A stretch of 64,000 nucleotides of DNA, from positions 1 through 64,000 of the forward strand of contig NZ_JABBND010000012.1 in the NCBI RefSeq assembly GCF_012933465.1, in the 5' to 3' direction. The DNA is from Actinomycetospora sp. TBRC 11914. GTDB taxonomy: Bacteria > Actinomycetota > Actinomycetes > Mycobacteriales > Pseudonocardiaceae. A program made the position numbers and the translations under genes. Positions 51,196 through 59,830 of this stretch are shown piece after piece (position 1 is the stretch's first letter; each line of letters opens with the position of its first letter). The notes under the pieces were generated by a model, which searched no databases, was not told where the DNA came from, and saw only the letters and a program-made list of their open reading frames with translations.

Positions 51196-51915
51196 ATGGC
51201 TGTCACGTTCCCGACCAAGTTCGACGTCCGCGAGGCCCGCGACCAGGCCACCAAGGCCGTGTCGGACGCCGTCGACCCGCTGCGCGCGCCGTCGCTGGCG
51301 CTGCTGGGCCTCGGCGACTACGCCGTCGCCAGCGCCCAGGAGGCCTTCGCCCGGGTGCAGGCCGGCGCCACCGAGGTCCAGGCCCGCGTCGAGGACCTGC
51401 CCTCGGAGCTGCAGGAGCTGCGCAGCAAGCTGTCCGCCGAGGACTTCCGCCGGCTGGCCGACTCCTACGTCGCCGCGGTGCGCAGCGTCTACGAGGACCT
51501 CGTGAAGCGCGGCACCAGCGCCTACACGAAGATCAAGGCGCAGCCGCAGGTCAAGCAGGCCCTCTCGACGGTCGACCAGGTCTCGACCGAGCTCGAGAGC
51601 CGGCTCGAGGACACCGTCGAGGAGTTCCGCGTCCGCGGTGAGGGCGTCCTGGCCGGCGTCACCAAGCAGACCCGCTCGGTCGGCGAGCGTGCCGCCCGCT
51701 ACACCCAGCGGGCGAGCACCGAGGCCGCCGAGGCGCTGACCGAGGCGAGCACCGAGGTCGCCGCCGAGGTCAAGGAGGCCGGTGACGAGGTGGCCTCGGA
51801 GACCCGCAGCGCCGCCCGCAAGACCGCGGCGAAGACCGCCCCGAAGAAGCAGGGCCCGAAGAACGCGCCGAAGTCCGCGGCCACCACCGCGGCCGACAAG
51901 CGCGCCAAGAGCTGA
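51196..51915 (+). CDS. hbhA: Heparin-binding hemagglutinin (HbhA)-like protein
   Basis: This 239-residue protein has a long coiled-coil-like region (PLRAPSLALLGLGDYAV, then charged helices) and a lysine/alanine-rich tail (AARKTAAKTAPKKQGPK near 205-239), as in mycobacterial HbhA. In mycobacteria HbhA is surface-exposed and binds heparan sulfate. In a free-living actinomycete, a role in lipid bodies, cell surface or DNA binding is as likely. GGGGAG precedes the ATG by 8 bases. The next gene, DUF2516, is the same neighbour as in mycobacteria. A strong terminator hairpin follows. Confidence 0.85.
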   Translation: MAVTFPTKFDVREARDQATKAVSDAVDPLRAPSLALLGLGDYAVASAQEAFARVQAGATEVQARVEDLPSELQELRSKLSAEDFRRLADSYVAAVRSVYEDLVKRGTSAYTKIKAQPQVKQALSTVDQVSTELESRLEDTVEEFRVRGEGVLAGVTKQTRSVGERAARYTQRASTEAAEALTEASTEVAAEVKEAGDEVASETRSAARKTAAKTAPKKQGPKNAPKSAATTAADKRAKS

Positions 51916-51932
51916 CGCTCCCCGCCCCTGCC

Positions 51933-51971
51933 GACGGCCCCGTTCCTCCCCTCCGGGAGGGCGGGGCCGTC
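51933..51971 (+). terminator. Strong hairpin terminator after hbhA
   Basis: GACGGCCCCG (51933-51942) pairs with CGGGGCCGTC (51962-51971), and inside it CCTCCC (51945-51950) pairs with GGGAGG (51955-51960) around a 4-base loop. It starts 17 bases after the stop codon. No T tract is present. Confidence 0.8.
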
Positions 51972-52047
51972 GTCGTGTGCGGGGCCGCGCGCGGAACCGG
52001 ACACCGGGCGCCGTCCGAGCGGTCCCACCAGCACGTATCCTCGCCGT

Positions 52048-52374
52048 GTGCTGCTGCAAGTGCCGGTGTTCGAGTACCTCGACTACTACCTGTCGATGCT
52101 GATCTGGGTGGTGGCGATCCCGGTCGGTCTGTACGCGTTCATCCACGCCCTCCTGCAGCGGGCCGACGCGTTCACCGCGGTCGACAAGCTGACGAAGCCG
52201 GCCTGGTGCGGCATCACCGGCGTGGGCGCGCTGCTCCTGGTGATCTCGGTCGGCGGGCCGGTCGCGAGCCTGGCGATCCTCTGGCTGGTCGCGCTGTGCG
52301 CCGTGCTGGTCTACCTCGTCGACGTGCGCCCGAAGGTGGTCGAGGTGCAGCAGGGCGGCGGGGGCCGCTGGTGA
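52048..52374 (+). CDS. DUF2516-family membrane protein
   Basis: This 108-residue protein has three hydrophobic stretches (LSMLIWVVAIPVGLYAFIHAL, ITGVGALLLVISVGGPVA, LAILWLVALCAVLVYLVDVRP) and the DUF2516 ending YLVDVRPKVVE. It is next to hbhA as in mycobacteria. TATCCT (52036-52041) lies 6 bases before the GTG, indicating a leaderless transcript separate from hbhA. Function unknown. Its end overlaps the next gene by GTGA. Confidence 0.88.
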   Translation: MLLQVPVFEYLDYYLSMLIWVVAIPVGLYAFIHALLQRADAFTAVDKLTKPAWCGITGVGALLLVISVGGPVASLAILWLVALCAVLVYLVDVRPKVVEVQQGGGGRW

Positions 52375-52928
52375 CCGCGGACCTCGCGCCCGCGGCGGGG
52401 ACCCTGCAGCTCGTCCCCGCCCTGACCCGTCCTGACCTGCTCGCCGAGCCGGTGGCCGCCGCGCTCGCCGCCCTCCCCGCCGACGCCGCCGCGTCCTGCG
52501 CCGTCGCCGCGATCGACCCGGACCTCGCCGACACCGCGGCCTTCTGCGAGGCCTACGGCTCCCCGCTCGAGGCCTCGGCGAACTGCGTGGTCGTCGCCGG
52601 ATCGCGCTCGGGGGAGCAGCGCTTCGCCGGCTGCGTGGTCCTCGCGACGACGCGGGCCGACGTGAACTCCGTGGTCCGCAAGCGCCTCGACGTCCGCAAG
52701 GCCTCGTTCGCGCCGATGGACACCGCGGTGGAGCTCACCGGCATGGCCTACGGCGGCATCACGCCCTTCGGCCTGCCTGCGGCGTGGCCGCTGCTGGTCG
52801 ACCCCGCGGTCCTGGCCACGCCGGCCGTCGTCGTCGGGAGCGGGATCCGGGGGAGCAAGCTCGTCGTGCCCGGGGCGGTGCTCGGGCAGCTGCCCGGCGC
52901 GGAATCCCTGGAGGGACTCGGCCGTTAG
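52371..52928 (+). CDS. YbaK/EbsC-family aminoacyl-tRNA deacylase-like protein
   Basis: This 185-residue protein has the YbaK/ProX domain features VVRKRLDVRKASFA, ELTGMAYGGITPFGLP and GSGIRGSKLVVPGAVL. Members remove mischarged amino acids from tRNA. A specific substrate cannot be assigned. The N-terminal 60 residues form a less typical alanine-rich extension. It is co-translated with the DUF2516 gene through a 4-base overlap. Confidence 0.82.
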   Translation: MTADLAPAAGTLQLVPALTRPDLLAEPVAAALAALPADAAASCAVAAIDPDLADTAAFCEAYGSPLEASANCVVVAGSRSGEQRFAGCVVLATTRADVNSVVRKRLDVRKASFAPMDTAVELTGMAYGGITPFGLPAAWPLLVDPAVLATPAVVVGSGIRGSKLVVPGAVLGQLPGAESLEGLGR

Positions 52929-52964
52929 CGGTATCGTTCAACCTTCAAGTACCTGGAGGACACG

Positions 52965-53963
52965 ATGCCCGCCGTCACCGTCGCCGACCTGACCGTCCTG
53001 CCCCGCCTCGCGGACCTCGGGTCCGACACCGGGGCCACCGAGCGCGCCGTGCGGCGCGTGACCACCGCGCCCCGCGGGTTCGAGGGCGAGGGCTTCCCGG
53101 TCCGGCGTGCGTTCGCCGGGGTCGACCTCGCCGACCTCGACCCGTTCATCCACATGGACCAGATGGGCGAGGTCGAGTACGCGCCCGGCGAGCCGAAGGG
53201 CACCGCGTGGCACCCGCACCGCGGGTTCGAGACCGTCACCTACATCATCGACGGCACCTTCGAGCACGCCGACAACCACGGCGGCGGCGGGCTGATCACC
53301 AACGGCGACACGCAGTGGATGACCGCGGGCGGCGGCGTGCTGCACATCGAGCGGCCGCCCGAGGCCCTCGTCGCCTCCGGCGGGCTCTTCCACGGCCTGC
53401 AGCTGTGGGTGAACCTGCCGCGGGCGCAGAAGTGGGCGGCACCGCGCTACCAGGACCTCCGCTCCGGGACGGCCGCCCTGGTCACCTCGCCCGACGCGGG
53501 CGCGCTCGTGCGGGTCATCGCGGGGACGGTGGACGGCTGGTCCGGCCCCGGATCGACCTACACCCCGATGACGATGGCCCACGCGTCGGTCGAGCCCGGC
53601 GCGGCGCTGCACGTGCCGTGGGACCGCGAGCAGAACGCGCTGGCCTACGTGCTCTCCGGCGACGGGTACGCGGGCGCCGAGCGGCGGCCGGTGTCGACCG
53701 GGCAGCTCGTGGTCTTCGGGCCGGGCGAGTCGCTGCGGGTCGCGGCCGCCGTCGGGCAGGAGGGGCGGCACCCGAAGCTGGAGGTGGTGCTCCTCGGCGG
53801 CCGCCCGCTGCGGGAGCCGGTCGCGTGGGGCGGGCCGTTCGTGATGAACACCCGCGAGGAGGTCCGGCAGGCCTTCTCCGACTACTCGAAGGGCCGGCTG
53901 GGCGCGGTCCCGGCCAAGCGGGTGCCGCACGCGGGGGCGTCGCGGGGCGTGCAGACGACGTAG
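52965..53963 (+). CDS. Pirin-family cupin protein
   Basis: This 332-residue bicupin has the metal-site motif WHPHRGFETVTYIIDG, with HxH and a following Glu, then MTAGGGVLHIE, and a C-terminal RxPLREPVAWGGPFVMNTREE typical of pirins. Members act as quercetinases or redox-sensitive co-regulators. AGGAGG-like GGAGGA precedes the ATG. Two TTCAA repeats (in GTTCAACCTTCAAG, about 52936-52949) lie in the promoter and could be an operator. Its TAG stop begins the family C repeat. Confidence 0.9.
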   Translation: MPAVTVADLTVLPRLADLGSDTGATERAVRRVTTAPRGFEGEGFPVRRAFAGVDLADLDPFIHMDQMGEVEYAPGEPKGTAWHPHRGFETVTYIIDGTFEHADNHGGGGLITNGDTQWMTAGGGVLHIERPPEALVASGGLFHGLQLWVNLPRAQKWAAPRYQDLRSGTAALVTSPDAGALVRVIAGTVDGWSGPGSTYTPMTMAHASVEPGAALHVPWDREQNALAYVLSGDGYAGAERRPVSTGQLVVFGPGESLRVAAAVGQEGRHPKLEVVLLGGRPLREPVAWGGPFVMNTREEVRQAFSDYSKGRLGAVPAKRVPHAGASRGVQTT

Positions 53964-53970
53964 GTCCCGG

Positions 53971-54025
53971 TGTCAGGAACGTGGCGTTGCGGACGTCCAG
54001 TGTCTGCAACGACGCGTTCCTGACA
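53971..54025. repeat. Inverted repeat, family C (copy 2) between convergent genes
   Basis: Arms at 53971-53994 and 54002-54025 (24 bases each) pair with mismatches at three positions and a 7-base loop. The left end follows the pirin TAG stop by 7 bases and the right end abuts the stop of the DUF2505 gene (54026-54028). TGTCAGGAACG and CGTTCCTGACA are its outer arms, shared with the copy at 12227. Confidence 0.82.
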
Positions 54026-54529
54026 TCAACCCTTGTCGGCCAGCCAGCGGCGCGTGAACTCGTCCTCGCCGTCGAGCAGCCCACCGACCTGCTCGTTGAC
54101 GATCGACTCGATCTTCCCTGCCACGAACGGCACCGGGACCTCGGCGCTGCCCTCGACGGTGCTCTCCGAGCCACCCTCGACGTCGTGCAGGGACTGCTTG
54201 CCGGTCAGCTTGCCGGGCAGCCCCCGCACCGTGACCTCGAAGGTGCCCCGGTAGCCGCCGGAGCCGTCCGGCGTCCACGTCTCGACGCGGTCGAGCACCA
54301 GGTCACCCCCGGTGAAGCGCTTGATGACGCCCGGCAGGAACTCGACGTCGACGGAGTGCCGGAGCGCGACGCGCGCCCCGGAGTCGTCGACCGAGCGCTC
54401 GACGAGCGCGGGGTCCTTGCCCCCGAGCTCGTCGAGGCGTGCCTGCAGGTAGTCGCCGTCGACCAGGGTGCGGTACACGGTCTCGGCGTCGGCGTCCCAC
54501 CGTGCACGGTGGGAGATCGTCTGGGCCAC
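54026..54529 (-). CDS. DUF2505-family protein
   Basis: This 167-residue protein resembles SRPBCC/START-like lipid-binding folds (HRARWDADAETVYRTLVDGDYLQARLDELGG, then ETWTPDGSGGYRGTFEV). The position divergent from murB is the same as for the mycobacterial homologue. TAACCT lies 8 bases before the GTG, so a leaderless start is likely. Function is unknown. A role in carrying hydrophobic molecules is inferred from fold. Confidence 0.85.
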   Translation of the reverse strand: MAQTISHRARWDADAETVYRTLVDGDYLQARLDELGGKDPALVERSVDDSGARVALRHSVDVEFLPGVIKRFTGGDLVLDRVETWTPDGSGGYRGTFEVTVRGLPGKLTGKQSLHDVEGGSESTVEGSAEVPVPFVAGKIESIVNEQVGGLLDGEDEFTRRWLADKG

Positions 54530-54537
54530 GGGGCGGG

Positions 54538-54547
54538 AGGTTACCGT
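54538..54547. promoter_or_regulatory. Overlapping divergent -10 boxes of DUF2505 and murB genes
   Basis: On the minus strand TAACCT (54543-54538) lies 8 bases before the DUF2505 GTG. On the plus strand TACCGT (54542-54547) lies 6 bases before the murB GTG. The two boxes share two base pairs, so both leaderless genes would start from one bidirectional site and only one polymerase could occupy it at a time. Confidence 0.6.
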
Positions 54548-54553
54548 CGAACG

Positions 54554-55630
54554 GTGCCCACCCGGACGTCGTCGCCCCCCGCGCCCCCGCTCGCCGCGCT
54601 GACGACGCTGCGTCTCGGCGGCCCGGCCCGCCGGCTGGTCCGCGCCGGGAGCGCCGAGGAGATCGTCGCGGCGGTGCGCCGGGTCGACGCGGCGGGGGAG
54701 CCGCTGCTCGTCGTGGGCGGCGGGTCGAACCTCGTCGTCGGGGACGCCGGCGTCGAGGGCACCGTCGTGCACCTGGAGTCCCGCGGGCACACCGTCGAGC
54801 GCGACGGCGCCGACGCGCTGGTCCGCGTCGAGGCCGGCCAGGACTGGGACGAGCTGGTGGCGGCGACGGTCGACGAGGGCCTCGGCGGCCTCGAGTGCCT
54901 GTCCGGCATCCCGGGCTGCGCCGGCGCGACCCCGGTGCAGAACGTGGGGGCCTACGGCGTCGAGACCGCCGACCTGCTGGTCGACGTGACGGTGCTCGAC
55001 CGCGCCACCGGCGAGGTCGCCACGGTGCCCGCCGCGGAGCTCGGCCTGGGCTACCGCACGAGCCGGCTCAAGGGGTCCGACCGCGAGGTCGTCCTCGCCG
55101 CCCGGTTCCGGCTGACCACGGACGGGCTCTCCGCGCCGGTCCGCTACGCCGAGCTCGCCCGCGTGCTCGGGGTGGAGCCGGACACCCGCGCGCCGGCCGC
55201 CGCGGTCCGGGAGGCCGTCCTCGAGCTGCGCCGCGGCAAGGGGATGGTCCTCGACGAGGCCGACCACGACACCTGGAGCGCCGGCTCGTTCTTCACCAAC
55301 CCCGTCGTCGCGCCCGATGTCGCCGACGAGGTGGCGCGCCGCGTCGCCGCCGCCGACCAGCGGCCGGTGACGGCGTGGCCGACCCCCGACGGCCGCGTCA
55401 AGCTGTCCGCGGCCGCCCTCATCGAGCGCGCCGGCGTCCCGCGGGGCCATCCCGGGCCGGACGCCCCCGTGCGCGTCTCCACCCGGCACACGCTCGCGCT
55501 GACCAACCGTGGCGACGGCACGACGGCGCAGCTGCTCGCCCTGGCCCGCGACGTGCGCGACCGCGTCGAGCGGGCCTTCGGGGTGCGCCTGCGGCCCGAG
55601 CCGGTGCTCGTCGGCTGCTCCCTCGACTGA
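54554..55630 (+). CDS. murB: UDP-N-acetylenolpyruvoylglucosamine reductase
   Basis: This 358-residue flavoprotein makes UDP-N-acetylmuramic acid in peptidoglycan synthesis. The FAD domain has VVGGGSNLVVGDAGVEGTVV and LSGIPGCAGATPVQNVGAYG. The substrate domain has LGYRTSRLKGSD, SAGSFFTNPVV with the proton-donating serine, and the final glutamate region RLRPEPVLVG. The GTG start follows TACCGT by 6 bases with no ribosome site. An essential gene, followed by an L,D-transpeptidase as in mycobacteria. Confidence 0.95.
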   Translation: MPTRTSSPPAPPLAALTTLRLGGPARRLVRAGSAEEIVAAVRRVDAAGEPLLVVGGGSNLVVGDAGVEGTVVHLESRGHTVERDGADALVRVEAGQDWDELVAATVDEGLGGLECLSGIPGCAGATPVQNVGAYGVETADLLVDVTVLDRATGEVATVPAAELGLGYRTSRLKGSDREVVLAARFRLTTDGLSAPVRYAELARVLGVEPDTRAPAAAVREAVLELRRGKGMVLDEADHDTWSAGSFFTNPVVAPDVADEVARRVAAADQRPVTAWPTPDGRVKLSAAALIERAGVPRGHPGPDAPVRVSTRHTLALTNRGDGTTAQLLALARDVRDRVERAFGVRLRPEPVLVGCSLD

Positions 55631-55719
55631 CCGAGGAGGATCCGCGCCACACCAGTCACGCGGTTCGGCCCGCCGTCGTTGTGTCAATCAGGGACCATGG
55701 CCGGGGGAGCGGGTAGGGC

Positions 55720-56886
55720 ATGAGGACAACGCAGCGTGTCTGCTGGCTCGTCGCGGCGGCGGTGCTCGTCCTCGCGTCGGCCTGTTCCGGCGGCGGCCCC
55801 GACTCCGCCGGCGCCCAGACCACGCCGGCCCCGCCGCCGGTCCCGGTCGTCTACGCGCCGACGGCGAACGCCACGGACGTCGCCCCGAAGACCCCGGTGT
55901 CGGTGTCGGTGCCCAACGGCCGGCTCTCCGGGGTGGCGCTCACGCCGGCCGGCGGCACGGCGGTCGGCGGGGCGCTCTCGCCCGACGGCACACGCTGGAC
56001 CGCCTCGGGTCCGCTGGCGTACGCGACCACCTACACCTGGAGCGGGACCGCCACGGCCGCCGACGGGCACTCGAGCCCGCTCGCCGGGACGCTGCGCACC
56101 GTCGCGCCGCGCCAGCAGCTCGAGGCGACGCTCAACATCGGCGACGGCCGCACCGTCGGGGTCGCCGCGCCGATCGCGATCCAGTTCGACGGCCACGTCG
56201 CCGACCGGGCCGCGGCCGAGAGGGCGCTGAAGGTCGAGACGTCGCAGCCCACCGAGGGCTCCTGGGCGTGGCTGCCCGACCAGGACGGCGGCTCGCGGGT
56301 GCACTGGCGGCCGAAGGAGTACTGGGAGCCGGGCACGAAGGTGACGGTGACCGCGGACCTGCTCGGGGTCGACCTCGGCGGCGGGGCGTTCGGGCACGAG
56401 GACGTCAGCTCGCACTTCACGATCGGGCGCTCGCAGATCGTCAAGGCCGACGTCAACAGCTTCCGGATGGTCGTCCTCCGCGACGGCAAGCAGGTCATGG
56501 ACGTGCCCGCCTCCTACGGCATCGACGCCGACCCGAACCGGACCACCCGCTCGGGCGTCCACGTCGTGACCGAGAAGTTCACCGACAAGCGGATGGTCAG
56601 CCGCCAGTACGACTACGACGTCGTCGAGCAGTGGGCCGTGCGGATGAGCAACAACGGCGAGTTCATCCACGCCAACCCGAAGTCGGCCGCCGCGCAGGGC
56701 TCGAGCAACGTCACGCACGGCTGCGTGAACCTCTCGATCGGCGACGCCAAGGCCTACTACGACACCGCCCTGTACGGCGACCCCGTCGAGGTCACCGGCA
56801 CCCCGATCCAGCTCTCCGCCCGCGACGGCGACGTCTACGACTGGACGGTGCCGTGGTCGACGTGGAAGGCGCAGTCGGCCCTCTAG
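55720..56886 (+). CDS. Lipoprotein L,D-transpeptidase (YkuD domain)
   Basis: This 388-residue cell-wall cross-linking enzyme has a lipobox LASAC with the lipidated Cys22, two Ig-like domains (about 45-125 and 130-250), and a YkuD domain with HANPKSAAAQGSSNVTHGC and the catalytic His333 and Cys335 in HGCVNLS. It makes 3-3 peptidoglycan bridges and resists most beta-lactams. It matches LprQ/LdtMt5-type proteins by its place after murB. The TAG stop is the left end of a 76-bp palindromic element. Confidence 0.92.
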   Translation: MRTTQRVCWLVAAAVLVLASACSGGGPDSAGAQTTPAPPPVPVVYAPTANATDVAPKTPVSVSVPNGRLSGVALTPAGGTAVGGALSPDGTRWTASGPLAYATTYTWSGTATAADGHSSPLAGTLRTVAPRQQLEATLNIGDGRTVGVAAPIAIQFDGHVADRAAAERALKVETSQPTEGSWAWLPDQDGGSRVHWRPKEYWEPGTKVTVTADLLGVDLGGGAFGHEDVSSHFTIGRSQIVKADVNSFRMVVLRDGKQVMDVPASYGIDADPNRTTRSGVHVVTEKFTDKRMVSRQYDYDVVEQWAVRMSNNGEFIHANPKSAAAQGSSNVTHGCVNLSIGDAKAYYDTALYGDPVEVTGTPIQLSARDGDVYDWTVPWSTWKAQSAL

Positions 56887-56959
56887 GTGGCCTCCGGCCT
56901 CGTGAGCAGAAAATGCCGCTATACCGACACTTAGTGCTCACGAGGCCGAAGGCCACCTA
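56884..56959. repeat. 76-bp palindromic element, family A (complete copy)
   Basis: The element runs from the TAG stop of the transpeptidase (56884-56886) to CTA (56957-56959), the stop of the convergent SDR gene. The outer arms TAGGTGGCCTCCGGCCTCG and the facing sequence pair over 25 bases with one mismatch, and TATA lies near the centre. It is exactly the same length as the copy at 36877. Confidence 0.9.
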
Positions 56960-57718
56960 CCGTCGGAAGAACCGCATCCCGGTCGCCTGGTCCCGCGGCT
57001 TCATGACGATCGTGTCGATGTTGACGTGGCTCGGCCGGCTCATGACGAAGGCGACCGTCGCGGCCACGTCGTCGGCGGTCAGCGGCGTGATGCCCTCGTA
57101 GACCTTGTCGGCCCGGTCCTGGTCGCCGCCGAAGCGGACCAACGAGAACTCGGTCTCCACGGCCCCCGGCGCGATCTCGGTCAGGCGCACCGGCTGGCCG
57201 AGCAGCTCCCCGCGCAGCGTCCGGTGCAGCGCGCCCTCCGCGTGCTTGGCCGCGGTGTAGCCCGACCCGCCGTCGTACACCTCGAGCCCGGCGATCGACG
57301 TGATCGTGACGACGTGCCCGTCGCCCGAGGCGATCAGCGAGGGCAGCAGCGCCTTGGTCACCCGCATCGTGCCGAGCACGTTGGACTCCCACATCCAGCG
57401 CCAGTGCTCCTCGTCGGCCTCCATGACCGTCTCGGTGCCCTTGGCGCCGCCGGCGTTGTTGACCAGGCCGCGGACGTTGCCGAGGTCGCGCACCCGCTGC
57501 ACGAAGGTCTCCACCGACGAGGCGTCGGTGACGTCGAGGGGCAGCGCGGTGCCGCCGGTCTCGTCGGCGAGCTCGCGGAGCCGCTCGAGGCGTCGGGCGC
57601 CGAGGACGGGGTGCCAGCCGTCCGCCGCGAGGGCGCGCGCGGTGGCCGCCCCGATCCCGGAGCTCGCCCCTGTGACGACGACGACCGGTCGGTCCGTGGC
57701 GGGGGTGGGTGAGGTCAC
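56957..57718 (-). CDS. Short-chain dehydrogenase/reductase
   Basis: This 253-residue SDR has the cofactor motif TGASSGIG at about 16-23, NNAGG at about 90, and the catalytic TSIAG...YTAAK (YxxxK). The final MKPRDQATG-type segment is that of the YdfG/mycobacterial Rv0484c-like group. It lies between the L,D-transpeptidase and mshA, as in mycobacteria. Its TAG stop is the right end of the palindromic element. Substrate unknown. Confidence 0.92.
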   Translation of the reverse strand: MTSPTPATDRPVVVVTGASSGIGAATARALAADGWHPVLGARRLERLRELADETGGTALPLDVTDASSVETFVQRVRDLGNVRGLVNNAGGAKGTETVMEADEEHWRWMWESNVLGTMRVTKALLPSLIASGDGHVVTITSIAGLEVYDGGSGYTAAKHAEGALHRTLRGELLGQPVRLTEIAPGAVETEFSLVRFGGDQDRADKVYEGITPLTADDVAATVAFVMSRPSHVNIDTIVMKPRDQATGMRFFRR

Positions 57719-57781
57719 GGGTCGCCACCCTAGAGCCCGCTCCGGACGGACGCCGTTGCCTGCGGTGCCTAAGCTGTGTCC

Positions 57782-59194
57782 GTGATTCCGGCGGCGAGGA
57801 CGGCGACGGACGGCACCCCCTCACCACGCAGGGGCAGGCCGGAAGGCGGCGGATCCCCGGGATCCCGACTCCGGGCGCGGCCGCTCTCGCCGGTCCGCCG
57901 CGCCCCACGCCGCGTCGCGGTGCTCTCGGTGCACACCTCCCCGCTCGCCCAGCCCGGCACCGGCGACGCGGGCGGCATGAACGTCTACGTCGTCCAGACG
58001 GCGCTGGAGATGGCGAAGCGGGGCGTCGAGGTCGAGATCTTCACGCGGCAGACGTCGTCGGACCTCCCCCCGGTCGCGGAGCTCGCGCCGGGCGTGCTCG
58101 TCCGCCACGTCGTGGCCGGGCCGTACGGCGGCCTGGGCAAGGAGGACCTGCCGAGCCAGCTCTGCCCGTTCACCGCGGGCGTGCTGCGCGACGAGGCCGG
58201 GCGCGACCCCGACTGGTTCGACGTCGTCCACAGCCACTACTGGCTCTCGGGTCAGGTCGGGTGGCTGGTGCGCGACCGCTGGGGCGTCCCGCTGGTGCAC
58301 ACGGCGCACACCCTGGCCAAGGTCAAGAATGCGTCGCTCGCCGAGGGCGACCGCCCCGAGCCGCTGCTGCGGGTCGTGGGCGAGGAGCAGGTCGTGGCCG
58401 AGGCCGACCGGCTCGTCGCGTCGACCCCCGGCGAGGCCGACGCGCTCATCGCCGAGTACGGCGCCGACCCGGACGCGGTCCGGACCGTCGCCCCAGGCGT
58501 CGACCTGCAGACCTTCACCCCGGACCTCGACCGCGACGCCGCCCGTGCCCGCCTCGCCGGCGAGGCCGGGGTGGCGATCGGTCACGACGACGTCGTGCTC
58601 GCCTTCGTCGGCCGCATCCAGCCGCTCAAGGCGCCCGACGTCCTGCTGCGCGCCGCCGCCGAGATGATCGCCCGCCGTCCGGAGCTGCGGGGGCGGCTGC
58701 GGGTCCTCGTCGTCGGGGGCCCGTCGGGCTCGGGACTCGACCGGCCGCGGGCCCTCGCGGGCCTCGCCGAGGATCTGGCCATCACCGACGTGGTGAGCTT
58801 CCTCCCCCCGCGGTCGGGCGCGGCGCTCGCCGAGGTCTACCGGGCCGCCGACGTCGTCGCCGTCCCCAGCCACTCCGAGTCCTTCGGCCTCGTCGCCCTC
58901 GAGGCCCAGGCGTGCGGCACGCCGGTGGTGGCGGCCGCCGTCGGGGGCCTGCCGGTGGCGGTCGCCGACGGCCGGTCCGGGCTGCTGGTCGGCGACCACA
59001 CCGCGGCGTCGTGGGCCGGCGCGCTGGAACGCGCGGCCCTCGACCGGGAGCTGCGCGGGCGGCTCGCCGCCGGCGCCGTCGAGCACGCGACCGTCTTCTC
59101 CTGGGACCGCACCACCGACGCGCTGCTCGCGACGTACGCCGAGGCCGCGGCCGTCCGCCGCGGCGGCGCGGCGCTGCAGGGGGTGGCGGTGTGA
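57782..59194 (+). CDS. mshA: D-inositol-3-phosphate glycosyltransferase (mycothiol synthesis)
   Basis: This 470-residue GT-B enzyme starts mycothiol synthesis by joining N-acetylglucosamine to inositol phosphate. It has [20 protein letters not shown] at the acceptor site, [19 protein letters not shown], and the donor-site [14 protein letters not shown] plus [17 protein letters not shown]. The GTG at 57782 was chosen because TAAGCT (57770-57775) lies 6 bases upstream. A GTG at 57776 is the alternative. The disordered basic N-terminus of about 45 residues is longer than in many homologues. Confidence 0.95.
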   Translation: MIPAARTATDGTPSPRRGRPEGGGSPGSRLRARPLSPVRRAPRRVAVLSVHTSPLAQPGTGDAGGMNVYVVQTALEMAKRGVEVEIFTRQTSSDLPPVAELAPGVLVRHVVAGPYGGLGKEDLPSQLCPFTAGVLRDEAGRDPDWFDVVHSHYWLSGQVGWLVRDRWGVPLVHTAHTLAKVKNASLAEGDRPEPLLRVVGEEQVVAEADRLVASTPGEADALIAEYGADPDAVRTVAPGVDLQTFTPDLDRDAARARLAGEAGVAIGHDDVVLAFVGRIQPLKAPDVLLRAAAEMIARRPELRGRLRVLVVGGPSGSGLDRPRALAGLAEDLAITDVVSFLPPRSGAALAEVYRAADVVAVPSHSESFGLVALEAQACGTPVVAAAVGGLPVAVADGRSGLLVGDHTAASWAGALERAALDRELRGRLAAGAVEHATVFSWDRTTDALLATYAEAAAVRRGGAALQGVAV

Positions 59195-59715
59195 GCGACC
59201 TCGACGGTCTCGACGCGGTCATCGCGGCCGCACTGGACGAGCGCGAGCTGCACTACCAGCGCCGCGGCGAGGGCTCGTTCTTCGTGACGCTGCCCGGGAC
59301 CAAGAAGCTGCAGACCAACTGCTGGCTCGTGCTGACCCCGCACGCGCTGCTCGTCGAGGCGTTCGTCTGCCGGCGGCCGGACGAGAACCACGAGGGTGTT
59401 TACCGCTGGCTGCTGCAGCGCAACGCCCGCCTCTACGGGGTGCACTACACGCTCGACGACAAGGGCGACATCCACCTGGTGGGCCGGGTCGGGTTGCACG
59501 CGGTGACCGACGACGAGATCGACCGCGTCCTCGGGCAGGTCCTCGAGGCCGCCGACGGCGACTTCAACATCCTGCTCGAGCTGGGGTTCGCGTCGTCGAT
59601 CCGCCGGGAGTGGGCGTGGCGGGAGTCCCGGGGCGAGTCGCTGGCCAACCTGCGGGCGTTCGCGCACCTGGTGTCCGGTTCCGACGACGCCGGCGCCCCT
59701 CCGCCGTCCGGGTGA
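59191..59715 (+). CDS. YbjN-domain protein
   Basis: This 174-residue protein has the YbjN pattern: a small alpha/beta fold with [40 protein letters not shown], and [20 protein letters not shown]. It overlaps mshA by 4 bases (GTGA), matching the mycobacterial mshA neighbour. Function is unknown; relatives behave as chaperone-like or sensory proteins. Coupling to mshA suggests a tie to thiol metabolism, which is inference. Confidence 0.88.
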   Translation: MSDLDGLDAVIAAALDERELHYQRRGEGSFFVTLPGTKKLQTNCWLVLTPHALLVEAFVCRRPDENHEGVYRWLLQRNARLYGVHYTLDDKGDIHLVGRVGLHAVTDDEIDRVLGQVLEAADGDFNILLELGFASSIRREWAWRESRGESLANLRAFAHLVSGSDDAGAPPPSG

Positions 59716-59830
59716 CGACGACGGGTTCCGTGCCCGGCCGCGCGGGTACGGGACCGGTACGTTGGCGTGATCGCGCGCACGGTCGTCCGGGCCGCTGCGT
59801 CCGCCCCCGGCTCACCGAGGAGTGCCGTCC

